Below are positions 18,381-26,632 of a DNA stretch of 64,000 bases, piece after piece. The position numbers and the translations under genes were made by a program. How positions within the stretch are numbered: the stretch's first letter is position 1; each line of letters opens with the position of its first letter. The notes beneath the pieces are model-generated. The model was not told the origin of the DNA. It ran no database searches and worked only from the letters and a program-made list of their open reading frames with translations. This DNA comes from Pelagibius litoralis (GTDB taxonomy: Bacteria > Pseudomonadota > Alphaproteobacteria > Kiloniellales > DSM-21159): positions 1 to 64,000 of the forward strand of contig JARFRB010000025.1 in assembly GCA_029287455.1 (NCBI GenBank), read 5' to 3'.

Positions 18381-19160
18381 CTAAAACAACCCCCCAAGAA
18401 GCAGCATCAAGGCGAAACCCGAGAGCAGGCCAAAGGTCGCGCGTGTCTCATGGCCCTTGCGGTGGGTTTCGGGAATCATCTCGCCTCCTACCACGAAAAT
18501 CATCGTTCCCGCCGCGAAGGCCAGCGCCCAGGGCAGGATGGGCTGCACGAAGGCCACGGCCGCGGCACCGATCAGACCCCCCACCGGCTCCACCAATCCC
18601 GTCAACAAAGCAATCATGAAGGCGAAAGCAGCACTATGGCGAAGCGCCACCAAGGCCAAGGCCACGACAAAGCCTTCCGGCATGTTTTGGATCGCGATTC
18701 CGATGGCAAGAGCCATGCCCTTGCCCAAATCCGGCTGGCCGAAACCCGCGCCCACCGACAGCCCTTCCGGGAAGTTGTGCAACGTGATGGCGGCAACGAA
18801 AAGCCAGAGCCGCTTGGTCAGCACCCCGTCGATCCCTTCCCGGCCTTTGAAGAAATGCTCGTGCGGAATGAAGCGATTTGCGATCCAGAAGACCCCGCCT
18901 CCCAGCATCAGCGCTGCCGCAACCGTCACGCTCGCCCCAAATGGGCTGGCGCCCCGTCCTGCCATCACTTCCAAAGCCGGCATGACAAGGGAAAAGACAG
19001 AAGCGGCAAGCATGATTCCGGCCGCCAAGGAGAGCAAGGTTGTCTCCAGGCCCACACCCATCCGCCTGAGAAGAAAAATCGGTAGGGCGCCGAGCCCGGT
19101 GCCAAGCCCCGCGATCAAGCTCGCCAAGGAGCCGAGCAAAAAGACGTCAATGGCCGCCAT
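18381..19160 (-). CDS. ZIP family divalent metal transporter
   Basis: This 259-residue inner-membrane protein has about eight predicted transmembrane segments. The metal-binding motifs in the central helices are HNFPEGLSVG and QNMPEGFVVA, the first being the ZIP signature HNxPEG, and a His/charged loop (PHEHFFKGREG) lies between helices. ZIP proteins import zinc, iron or manganese into the cytoplasm. A palindrome lies about 50-70 bp upstream of the start in an AT-rich segment and could be a metalloregulator site. Which metal is carried is not decided by the sequence. Confidence 0.93.
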   Translation of the reverse strand: MAAIDVFLLGSLASLIAGLGTGLGALPIFLLRRMGVGLETTLLSLAAGIMLAASVFSLVMPALEVMAGRGASPFGASVTVAAALMLGGGVFWIANRFIPHEHFFKGREGIDGVLTKRLWLFVAAITLHNFPEGLSVGAGFGQPDLGKGMALAIGIAIQNMPEGFVVALALVALRHSAAFAFMIALLTGLVEPVGGLIGAAAVAFVQPILPWALAFAAGTMIFVVGGEMIPETHRKGHETRATFGLLSGFALMLLLGGLF

Positions 19161-19210
19161 CCCATCTCACCCGAACCAATGGGACACCTGGCTACGGGAA
19201 AGATGTAACT

Positions 19211-19230
19211 TTGTATATCAGATCATACAA
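19211..19230. promoter_or_regulatory. Inverted repeat upstream of the ZIP transporter, possible operator
   Basis: TTGTAT (19211-19216) and ATACAA (19225-19230) are perfect inverted arms with an 8-nt spacer. They lie in the 94-bp AT-rich gap between the EF-G paralogue end and the ZIP start, where the ZIP promoter must be. On the plus strand the repeat is followed by CCGTTTTTT; a terminator role in that direction has no upstream gene to serve. Confidence 0.35.
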
Positions 19231-19254
19231 CCGTTTTTTATAATGATTCTAAAC

Positions 19255-21291
19255 TCACGAATGGACTAACTGCTCCTCCCGCGCGCCGACAACTTTGTCC
19301 GCGAGCCGGCCCTGCAGCTCTTGCAGATGATCGAAAGCCCAGGTGAAAGTGCCGATCCCCTGCGTGAGGGAGCGTAACTCGACGATCAGGTCCTGGAGTT
19401 CCGACTGCGGCATGTAGGCCTTGACCTCGTCCCAACCGGCCCAACCCTCGCGGGCGTCGAAGCCGAGAATTTGGCCGCGCCGACCGCTAATCAAGCCGTG
19501 GACCTTATTCGTAAATTCGCTAGGGACGTGGATCGCCACCTCGCAAATCGGCTCCAACAGGACGGGGTCGCACTTGGGCAGGCCTTCAGACATGGCCAGG
19601 CGCCCGGCGGTCTTGAACGCCATGTCGGAGCTGTCCACCGCGTGGAATTGCCCGTCATGCAAAGTCACCGCGAAGTCCACCACCGGGAAGCCCAGCGGGC
19701 CACGCACGGCGAAGTCCCGAATACCCGCCTCGACCGCCGGGATGTATTGGCGCGGGACCGCTCCGCCGACGATCTTGTCATGGAAAGCGAAGCCGGAGCC
19801 GCGCGGCATGGGCTCGATCTTCACCTTGATATCGGCGAACTGGCCATGACCGCCCGTTTGCCGCTTGTGACGGGCGTGCTGCTCGATCCCGCGACGGATG
19901 GTCTCGCAATAGGCGGGGTGCGGCCGGTCCGTTGAGACCTCGACATTGTAGCGATTCTTCAGCTTTTCGGCGGCGAGCTGCAGATGGATCTCCCCCTGCC
20001 CCCACAGCCGCATCTCCTGCGCCTGGGCATCGTGCTCAAGGGAAATCGAGGGATCTTCCTCCACGAGCTTCGCCACCGAGGCCGTGAGCTTGACTTCGTC
20101 CTGACGATTGACCGGGCGAATCGACAAGGCATAGACCGGCGAAAGCGGCTCCGGCCAGGCAGGCCCGCCCGGTGCCGAGGCGCCAGCCTCCGTCACAAGC
20201 TGACCGGTGGCGAGATTGTCCATGCGCCCCAGGGCGACCAGGTCCCCTGGGCGCGCAAGCGGAAACTTCTCAAGATGCTGGCCTTGCATGCGCAGCAGTC
20301 CAGAGAGGCGCTCGCCACCGAGGCTCATGCCCTCCTTCACCTCGCCGCTCCAAATCCGCGCCAGATTGATCTTGCCGGTATGAGGCAGGTGGAAGGTCTT
20401 GACGATGCTGGCCGCGAGCGGCCCGCTATCCGAAACGCCCAGGCGCTCGGCGGTCTCGGCCACCCCGGGAGTTTCGTGGCGCAAGGCCTTGAAGAGCCGA
20501 TGGATGCCGTTCCCGTGCTCTGCGGAACCCAGGAACACCGGCACCACCAGGTCGCCCGCCAGGTCCTTTTCCAGTTGCGCGTAGACTTCCTCGCTGGCCG
20601 GGACACGATCCTCCAGCAATTGCTCGAGCAAGCCGTCGTCGAAGTCCGCCAGGGTTTCCAGCATTTCCTGGCGCGCCTCGCTTTCGCGCTCACGCACGGA
20701 ATCCGGCATTTCGATCAAGGCTGATTGCTCGTCTTCGCGGTAGCGCCAGGCCCGCTCGCTCACAAGGTCCACCGCCCCCACGGTCGTCTCGCCCTCACGG
20801 ATCGGGACCTGCCGCAGCGCCAAGGGCCGAGAGGAGACCCCCTGCAGCGCCGACAGGATATCGCGCACCCGCTGAGCCGCCTTATCCATCTTGTTGATGA
20901 AGATCATGTGCGGGATCTTGAAGTCGTCCAGGAACTTCAGAAGCGGCGCCACGGTGACCGCGCGATCGAGTTCGGGCTCCGCCACCACCACGGCCACGTC
21001 CGCGGCCATCAGGCACCCGCGCGTATCCTGCGCCAGCTCCACCGACCCGGGACAATCGATAAATGCCCAGTTCTGGCCCAAATAATCGCAACCGGCGACG
21101 TTGGGCTCCACGCTCATGGTGTGCGCGCGCGCTTCCACCGAGCCGTCACCCAGGGTGGTGCCGTCGTTCACGCTGCCTTTGCGCTGCAAGGCACCGCTTG
21201 CGTGCAAAAGCGCCTCGAGCAGCGTCGTTTTGCCGCTCGTGTAGGGTCCGACAATCACGGCACAGCGTGTCCCGCTCACGGTCTTGGTCAT
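19255..21291 (-). CDS. Elongation factor G-like translational GTPase paralogue
   Basis: This 678-residue protein has EF-G domain order: GTPase (residues 1-260, with NKMD), domain II, III, IV and a C-terminal V (PMRG- and QLAAEKLKNR-type motifs; FADIKVKIEPMPRGSG). The P-loop is GPYTSGKTT instead of the canonical GHIDAGKTT, and the G3 motif is DCPGSVEL instead of DTPGHVDF, so the catalytic His is replaced by Ser. This marks the EF-G-like subgroup rather than housekeeping FusA. ATG at 21291 is supported by GGGAGG; the open frame continues 35 codons upstream. The role is unknown, perhaps ribosome rescue or stress-related. Confidence 0.88.
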   Translation of the reverse strand: MTKTVSGTRCAVIVGPYTSGKTTLLEALLHASGALQRKGSVNDGTTLGDGSVEARAHTMSVEPNVAGCDYLGQNWAFIDCPGSVELAQDTRGCLMAADVAVVVAEPELDRAVTVAPLLKFLDDFKIPHMIFINKMDKAAQRVRDILSALQGVSSRPLALRQVPIREGETTVGAVDLVSERAWRYREDEQSALIEMPDSVRERESEARQEMLETLADFDDGLLEQLLEDRVPASEEVYAQLEKDLAGDLVVPVFLGSAEHGNGIHRLFKALRHETPGVAETAERLGVSDSGPLAASIVKTFHLPHTGKINLARIWSGEVKEGMSLGGERLSGLLRMQGQHLEKFPLARPGDLVALGRMDNLATGQLVTEAGASAPGGPAWPEPLSPVYALSIRPVNRQDEVKLTASVAKLVEEDPSISLEHDAQAQEMRLWGQGEIHLQLAAEKLKNRYNVEVSTDRPHPAYCETIRRGIEQHARHKRQTGGHGQFADIKVKIEPMPRGSGFAFHDKIVGGAVPRQYIPAVEAGIRDFAVRGPLGFPVVDFAVTLHDGQFHAVDSSDMAFKTAGRLAMSEGLPKCDPVLLEPICEVAIHVPSEFTNKVHGLISGRRGQILGFDAREGWAGWDEVKAYMPQSELQDLIVELRSLTQGIGTFTWAFDHLQELQGRLADKVVGAREEQLVHS

Positions 21292-21633
21292 GGCATCCTC
21301 CCGCTCCGGCCCCTCTTCTTCGTTCATTGTTTCGCGGGGTCGCGGATGGACGTTCGGGCCGTGATCCGTCCAATCCCAGTGGCGCGCCGCTCCCACATGT
21401 TTTCAAACTCGGCGCCAAGCTGGCAACAGGAATCGCTCCTGAGGGTCTGGCTTGCAGGACACAAGGATATCTCCGCCGGGCGGCGGCTTTGGAGTTCCTG
21501 TGGGCTTTCCGCCTGCTATACTCCTGGCTCAAGCCTCGATTTTCCCGCCCAGAAAACGGCGCGGGCAATAACAGCGGCGAGAGGGCCGGAAGTCCGAAGA
21601 GCCCAAGCAAAGCGCCGACGACGGGAGGAAGAC
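21292..21633. other. Divergent intergenic region, no gene seen
   Basis: This 342-base gap lies between the leftward EF-G paralogue and the rightward ribbon-helix-helix gene. It should carry both promoters. A TATACT box lies near 21518 reading rightward, with no clear -35. I see no repeat, RNA or credible coding sequence. Confidence 0.4.
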
Positions 21634-21945
21634 ATGTGCAGAATCTTTGCCGGCCAGGAGCGGGAATCCTATGCCAGCCATACCAGGTCGCTGCGCCTTG
21701 CCGGGCACGCCACCTCAATCCGCCTGGAAGCTTGCTTCTGGAGGATCTTGGACGAAATCGCCGAGGCCCAAGGCATTTCGACGCCGCGCTTCCTCTCCAA
21801 GCTGTATGACGAAGTGGTGGATCTGCAAGGCGAAGTGCCAAATTTCACCTCGTTGCTGCGGGTCGCTTGCCTGAAATACCGGGAAAGCCAAGCCCAGGTC
21901 ATCGAAGCGGCGCGCGGCGAACTCGCGGCCCAAGCCGCCGAGTGA
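21634..21945 (+). CDS. Ribbon-helix-helix domain protein
   Basis: The 103-residue protein contains a compact DNA-binding-type RHH_4 domain: a short beta strand (SLRLAGHATSIRLEACFW) followed by helices (LDEIAEAQGISTPRFLSKLY). Such single-domain proteins are common in alphaproteobacteria and usually uncharacterised. ATG at 21634 is preceded by GGGAGGA 6 nt upstream; the longer open frame upstream overlaps the promoter region of the EF-G paralogue. It may be a small transcriptional regulator, but targets are unknown. Confidence 0.75.
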   Translation: MCRIFAGQERESYASHTRSLRLAGHATSIRLEACFWRILDEIAEAQGISTPRFLSKLYDEVVDLQGEVPNFTSLLRVACLKYRESQAQVIEAARGELAAQAAE

Positions 21946-22056
21946 ACGATTCCAGGCGCCCACGGCGCTTGTAGTATTCACGTACCACCACGCCTTCGCG
22001 GGCAGCCTCTAGGCTATCCATAATACCGGATAGCGAAACAGGGAGACTAACCCAAA

Positions 22057-22452
22057 ATGGCGAAGGCCATCCACACCATGATCCGGGTTCTCGACCTGGA
22101 CAAATCCATCGATTTCTACAAGCGCGCCTTCGACCTGGATGTCGCCGAACGCTTCGATTTCGACGACTTCGCGCTTGTCTACCTGCGCAATCCCGAGAAC
22201 GATTTCGAAATCGAGCTGACCTGGAACAAAAGCCAGAGCGAGCCCTACACCCATGGCAGCGGCTACGGGCATGTTGCCGTATGCGTGGACGACGCGCGCG
22301 CCGAGCATGAGCGCTTCGCGAACGAGGGCCTAAGCCCCAACGACGTCAAGGAATTCCACCGGGACGGATCCCTGATGGCGCGGTTCTTCTTCGTGCAGGA
22401 TCCAGACGGCTACAAGATCGAAGTTTTGGAACGGCACGGCCGCTACCAATAA
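22057..22452 (+). CDS. gloA: Lactoylglutathione lyase (glyoxalase I)
   Basis: GloA isomerises the methylglyoxal-glutathione hemithioacetal to lactoylglutathione. The 131-residue protein is the usual size. The four metal ligands of the family are present in order: His in HTMIRVLDL, Glu in FEIELTWN, His in YGHVAVCVDD and Glu in YKIEVLE near the C-terminus. The middle text YTHGSGYGHVAVCVDD is a strong match to the bacterial nickel-type enzyme, though the C-terminal half is more divergent (RFFFVQDPDGYKIEVLE). It is a single-gene unit, 108 bp upstream of the GMC operon. Confidence 0.85.
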   Translation: MAKAIHTMIRVLDLDKSIDFYKRAFDLDVAERFDFDDFALVYLRNPENDFEIELTWNKSQSEPYTHGSGYGHVAVCVDDARAEHERFANEGLSPNDVKEFHRDGSLMARFFFVQDPDGYKIEVLERHGRYQ

Positions 22453-22560
22453 TGGCCGAAGCCCGGCAACCCTGGGAGCGTGGCGAACCCGCGCCCCGCG
22501 CATCAAGCGCCCATCGTTCGAAAGAGGCGCGAAACGTAACGAGGAGGAGACCCTTAAGAG

Positions 22561-23118
22561 ATGTCATCTAAAGGTATGAATCGCCGCCAGTTCCTGCACA
22601 GCAGCGGGTTGGCGGCCGCCGGCGCGGCAGCGGGAGGCGCGGTCGCTTCGGGAACGGGCCAAAAGGCCAACGCGGCGGACATGATCCTGACCACGCTGGA
22701 CCCGGAAACCGCCTCGACCTTGCTGGCGGCAACCCGGACCATCTATCCGCACGAAACCCTGTCGGACATCTACTACGCCGGAGTCGTCGAGGCCCTGGAT
22801 GCTGAAGCCAAAGGCTCGCCCGACACGGCGAAGATGCTGACCGAGGGTGCCAAGGCCATGAACGAGGCCATGAGCGTCAACTTCGTCGAGTTGTCCCCGG
22901 GCAACCGCCTCGAAATTATCGAGAGCATGACCGACACTCCGATCTTCCAGAAGATCCGCGGAACGGCGGTCGTCGCGCTTTATAACAACCCGCTTGTCTG
23001 GCGGCACTTCGGCTTCGAGGGCGCCTCCTACGACTTCGGCGGCTACATAAACCGCGGCTTCAACGATTTGCAGTGGGCTGGAGTTCCGTCGCAGGACGCC
23101 AGCCCGGACGCTGGTTAG
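22561..23118 (+). CDS. Tat-exported small subunit of a GMC dehydrogenase
   Basis: The 185-residue precursor carries a twin-arginine signal (NRRQFLHSSGLAAAGAAAGG) ending near ANAAD. The mature part resembles the gluconate 2-dehydrogenase subunit 3 family, which is exported together with its flavoprotein partner (which lacks its own signal) and stabilises it. The next gene, 12 bp on, encodes such a flavoprotein. The context and fold assign it as an accessory subunit of a periplasmic, membrane-associated polyol/sugar/alcohol dehydrogenase. Confidence 0.85.
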   Translation: MSSKGMNRRQFLHSSGLAAAGAAAGGAVASGTGQKANAADMILTTLDPETASTLLAATRTIYPHETLSDIYYAGVVEALDAEAKGSPDTAKMLTEGAKAMNEAMSVNFVELSPGNRLEIIESMTDTPIFQKIRGTAVVALYNNPLVWRHFGFEGASYDFGGYINRGFNDLQWAGVPSQDASPDAG

Positions 23119-23130
23119 GGGGGCTCGGTC

Positions 23131-24699
23131 ATGGCGAAATACGATCTTGACGATAATTCCGTCGTCGTCGTCATCGGCTCGGGCGCCGGGGGCGGCACCC
23201 TAGCCAACGAGCTTTGCCAGAAAGGCATCTCCGTGGTGCTGCTGGAGGCCGGCAAACGCTACAGCGCGGAGGACTTCGTCAACGACGAATGGGATTCCTT
23301 CGGCCAGCTTTCCTGGCTCGACATGCGCACGACCTCCGGCTCCTGGCGGGTGGCAAAGGATTTCCCCAACCTGCCGGCATGGATCTGCAAGACGGTAGGC
23401 GGGTCAACCACCCACTGGGCCGGCGCCTCTCTTCGCTTCAAGGATTACGAATTCAAGACCTTGAGCACCTACGGGGAAATCCCGGGCGCCACCCTCTTGG
23501 ATTGGCCGCTCAGCCTCGCGGACCTCGAGCCCTATTACGAGAAGGCCGAGGACAAGATGGGCACCACCCGCACCCATGACATTCCCGGCCTGCCGGGCAA
23601 CAACAACTTCAAGGTCATGTACGCGGGCGCCAAGCGCCTAGGCTACAAGCACGTGCACACCGGAAATATGTCGATCAACAGCCGCCCCCGGGATGGCCGT
23701 GCATCTTGCATGCAGATCGGATTCTGCTTCCAGGGCTGCAAATCCAACGCCAAGTGGTCGACCCTGGTCTCCGAGATCCCGAAGGCCGAAGAGACCGGCA
23801 AACTGGATCTTCGCACCGAAAGCCAGGTCCTGCAGATCGAGCACGACAGCGAAGGCAAGGTGACTGGCGTGCTCTACGCCGACGCCGATGGCAATCAGCA
23901 CGTCCAGAAGGCACGTGTGGTGGCGGTCGCGGGCAACTCCATCGAAACGCCGCGCCTGCTGCTGAACTCGGCCGGCGGCAAGCACCCGGACGGGCTCGCG
24001 AACACCTCGGGCCAAGTCGGCAAGAACTACATGCGCCACATGACCGGCTCGGTCTACGCGACGTTTGACCGGCCGGTGAACATGTACCGGGGCACCACCA
24101 TGGCCGGCATCGTGGAGGATGAGTCCTTCCACAATCCGGATCGGGGCTTCGCCGGAGGCTACGAGATGGAAACCTTGTCGCTCGGCTTACCCTTCATGGC
24201 CGCCTTCCTGGATCCGGGCGCATGGGGCGGCAAGTTCACCGCCGCCATGGATCAGTACGATCACATGGCCGGCATGTGGCTGGTCGGCGAGGACATGCCG
24301 CAGGAATCCAACGCGATCACGCTGCATGACAGCATCAAGGATCAGTATGGATTGCCGGTGCCCAACGTCCACTTCGACGACCATCCCAACGATCTCGCCA
24401 TGCGGAACCATGCCTTCAAGCAAGGCTCGGCAATCTATGACGCGGTGGGGGCCAAGGATATCTTCGAAGTGCCGCCTTATCCCTCGACGCACAATCTCGG
24501 CACCTGCCGGATGAGCGAGAATCCAAGGGATGGCGTGTGCAACAGCTTCGGCCAAGCGCACGACGTGGCGAACCTTTTCATCTCCGACGGCAGCCAATTC
24601 ACCACCGGCGGGGCGGAAAACCCAACACTCACGATTGTCACACTCGCGATCCGTCAGGCGGATTATATTGCTGAGCAAATGGGCAAGAAATCGATCTGA
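23131..24699 (+). CDS. GMC family FAD-dependent dehydrogenase, large subunit
   Basis: This 522-residue flavoprotein has the Rossmann FAD motif VVVIGSGAGGGTLANEL, GMC signature text (KTVGGSTTHWAGASLRF), and the C-terminal catalytic region THNLGTCRM...FTTGGAENPTLTIVTLA. A Cys-rich stretch (ASCMQIGFCFQGCKSNAK) near residue 195 is seen in the fructose/gluconate/sorbitol dehydrogenase group. It has no signal peptide and is presumably co-exported with the upstream Tat subunit. The third, cytochrome c subunit is not in this operon. The substrate is not decided by sequence. Confidence 0.9.
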   Translation: MAKYDLDDNSVVVVIGSGAGGGTLANELCQKGISVVLLEAGKRYSAEDFVNDEWDSFGQLSWLDMRTTSGSWRVAKDFPNLPAWICKTVGGSTTHWAGASLRFKDYEFKTLSTYGEIPGATLLDWPLSLADLEPYYEKAEDKMGTTRTHDIPGLPGNNNFKVMYAGAKRLGYKHVHTGNMSINSRPRDGRASCMQIGFCFQGCKSNAKWSTLVSEIPKAEETGKLDLRTESQVLQIEHDSEGKVTGVLYADADGNQHVQKARVVAVAGNSIETPRLLLNSAGGKHPDGLANTSGQVGKNYMRHMTGSVYATFDRPVNMYRGTTMAGIVEDESFHNPDRGFAGGYEMETLSLGLPFMAAFLDPGAWGGKFTAAMDQYDHMAGMWLVGEDMPQESNAITLHDSIKDQYGLPVPNVHFDDHPNDLAMRNHAFKQGSAIYDAVGAKDIFEVPPYPSTHNLGTCRMSENPRDGVCNSFGQAHDVANLFISDGSQFTTGGAENPTLTIVTLAIRQADYIAEQMGKKSI

Positions 24700-24739
24700 T
24701 TTCCGGCCCATAGGCTGTTTTGTTACCCAGCCTTTAGAA

Positions 24740-24775
24740 CCCCCGGGCTATCCCCATCGGCCCGGGGGCTTTTTT
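24740..24775 (+). terminator. Rho-independent terminator of the GMC operon
   Basis: The stem CCCCCGGGC (24740-24748) and GCCCGGGGG (24760-24768), with an 11-nt loop, is followed by CTTTTTT. Confidence 0.9.
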
Positions 24776-24821
24776 GTGCTCGGGGTGTGGCTTCGTGCTA
24801 AGGTAGCCGTCGGTTCCAGAA

Positions 24822-26021
24822 GTGGGCGAAGCGGCCTTGCGCGAAAAATCCGTCGATATCGCCATCGCCGGGGGCGGAGTGATCGGCAGCGCCGTCGCCT
24901 ATTTCCTGGCCGCCGAGCCCGGCTTTCAGGGCAAGATCGCGGTACTTGAGCCCGATCCATCCTATCAATTCGGGTCAACGGGCCGTTCCCTCGGCTCTAT
25001 CCGTCAGCAGTTCTCCACGCCCGAAAACATTCGCATGTCGCTCTTCAGCGCGGCCTTCTTTTCCCAAGGCATGGACCTTCTGGCGGTGGAGGGCGAGACC
25101 CCGGAGATTGGCTTTCGGGAAAACGGATATCTATTTCTCGCGGACGCGCGCGGCCTGCCCACCCTGCAGGCCAATCACCGCCTGCAAATCTCGGAAGGTG
25201 CGGACAACGTTCTGCTTGACCCCTCCCAGCTTAAGGAGCGCTTTGCCTGGCTCGACACCGCCGGGCTGCAGGGCGGCTGTCTTGGCCTATCGATGGAGGG
25301 CTGGCTCGATCCCCACGGATTGCTTCAGGCCTTCCGACGAAAGGCGCGCGCTTTGGGAGTCACCTACATCGACGAGGCAGTCTCGGGCGTGAAAATGACA
25401 AACGGCCATGTCACGGCCCTGCGCTTGAGCTCGGGCCGGCAGATAGCCTGCGACTGGCTCGTCAACGCGGCGGGCGCGGCGGCGGCGAAGGTGGCTGACA
25501 TGATCGGCGTCGAACTCCCGGTGCGGCCACGCAAACGCTCGGTCTTCGGCTTCGATTGCCGTGCCGCGCTTCCGCCTATTCCCTTGGTCATTGATACGAG
25601 CGGAGTCTACCTGCGCCCCGAGGGCCGGGGCTATCTTTGCGGGGTCTCTCCGCGGGCGGGCGAGCCGGACCCCGATAGCCTGGATTTCGCGGTGGACCAC
25701 GCGCTCTTCGAGGAGCGGGTCTGGCCGGCCCTGGCGCGACGGATCCCCGCCTTCGAAGCGATCAAGCCGGCCGGCGCCTGGGCGGGCCACTACGCTTACA
25801 ATACCTTCGACCAGAACGCCATTCTGGGCCCGCACCCAGAGATCCCGAACTTCGTCTTCGCAAACGGCTTTAGCGGCCACGGCCTGCAGCAAAGCCCGGC
25901 TGTCGGCCGCGCCATCATGGAAGTGATCGTCCACGGGGGCTATCGAACCCTCGACCTCTCCCGTTTTGGCTTCGGGCGCATCGCGGCCGGAGAGCGGGTG
26001 GTCGAGGCAAGCGTCGTCTAG
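24822..26021 (+). CDS. FAD-dependent oxidoreductase, FOXRED1-like (DAO family)
   Basis: This 399-residue flavoprotein starts with the FAD motif VDIAIAGGGVIGSAVAYFLA. Its C-terminal half (WAGHYAYNTFDQNAILGPHP, then FANGFSGHGLQQSPAVGRA) closely resembles human FOXRED1, a mitochondrial protein needed for complex I assembly, as well as glycine/sarcosine-type DAO oxidases. No ATG suits the start; GTG at 24822 is used, with a weak ribosome site, and TTG at 24837 is an alternative. It stands alone after a terminator and converges on yciB. Whether it oxidises an amino acid or helps assemble a respiratory complex is open. Confidence 0.82.
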   Translation: MGEAALREKSVDIAIAGGGVIGSAVAYFLAAEPGFQGKIAVLEPDPSYQFGSTGRSLGSIRQQFSTPENIRMSLFSAAFFSQGMDLLAVEGETPEIGFRENGYLFLADARGLPTLQANHRLQISEGADNVLLDPSQLKERFAWLDTAGLQGGCLGLSMEGWLDPHGLLQAFRRKARALGVTYIDEAVSGVKMTNGHVTALRLSSGRQIACDWLVNAAGAAAAKVADMIGVELPVRPRKRSVFGFDCRAALPPIPLVIDTSGVYLRPEGRGYLCGVSPRAGEPDPDSLDFAVDHALFEERVWPALARRIPAFEAIKPAGAWAGHYAYNTFDQNAILGPHPEIPNFVFANGFSGHGLQQSPAVGRAIMEVIVHGGYRTLDLSRFGFGRIAAGERVVEASVV

Positions 26022-26041
26022 ACTGCGCCGATCCGTGACGC

Positions 26042-26632
26042 TCAATCGGCGTTCTGCTCGGCCTCGTCGATACGGTTGGCCATCATAAAGGGGACTTGGC
26101 TCAGGATGAAGGCGAAGGAGATGCCCATTTGCCCGACCGTGTCGAAGGTCACCCAGAAATCCGTGCTTTGGGTGCGCCAGACGACTTCGTTGAGCGCCGC
26201 CATCACGAGGAAGAACAGCGCGTAGCGCAAGCTGAGCGTCGCCCAGGCGGGCTCGCGCATGGGAAAGGCTGAGCCGATCAAGAGCTTTAGGACGGGCTTG
26301 CCCATCTTCAAGGAGCCATAGATTGCCACCGCGAAGAGGATCTGCACGATGGTCGGCTTGATCTTGATGAAGAAGTCGTCCTCGAAAAACAACGTCAATC
26401 CGCCGAAGATCGCCAAGAGCCCCGCGGCCAGCAAGGGCAGCATGGGCACGCGCCGCGCCACCAGATAGGAAACCGCCAAAGCCGCAAGGCTCGCCACGAT
26501 GATCGCCGCCGTCGCGGTCAGGATGTCGGTGGTGAAGTAGACAACAAGAAAGACCACCAAGGGGACGTAATCCGTCGCCGGCTTCAGCCAGGCCGGTTCG
26601 CGCGCCGCGTTCTCCATGTCCTTGCCGCTCAC
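26042..26632 (-). CDS. yciB: YciB/IspZ family inner-membrane protein
   Basis: This 196-residue protein has about five to six transmembrane segments (DYVPLVVFLVVYF; PMLPLLAAGLLAIFGGLTLF; KPTIVQILFAVAIYGSLKMG) and the YciB signature FFEDDFFIKIKPTIV. The family is linked to septation and envelope integrity. I chose GTG at 26632: its GTGA overlaps the panE stop and AGGAGGGG lies 8 nt upstream, which suggests translational coupling. ATG at 26617 is an internal alternative. Confidence 0.92.
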   Translation of the reverse strand: MSGKDMENAAREPAWLKPATDYVPLVVFLVVYFTTDILTATAAIIVASLAALAVSYLVARRVPMLPLLAAGLLAIFGGLTLFFEDDFFIKIKPTIVQILFAVAIYGSLKMGKPVLKLLIGSAFPMREPAWATLSLRYALFFLVMAALNEVVWRTQSTDFWVTFDTVGQMGISFAFILSQVPFMMANRIDEAEQNAD

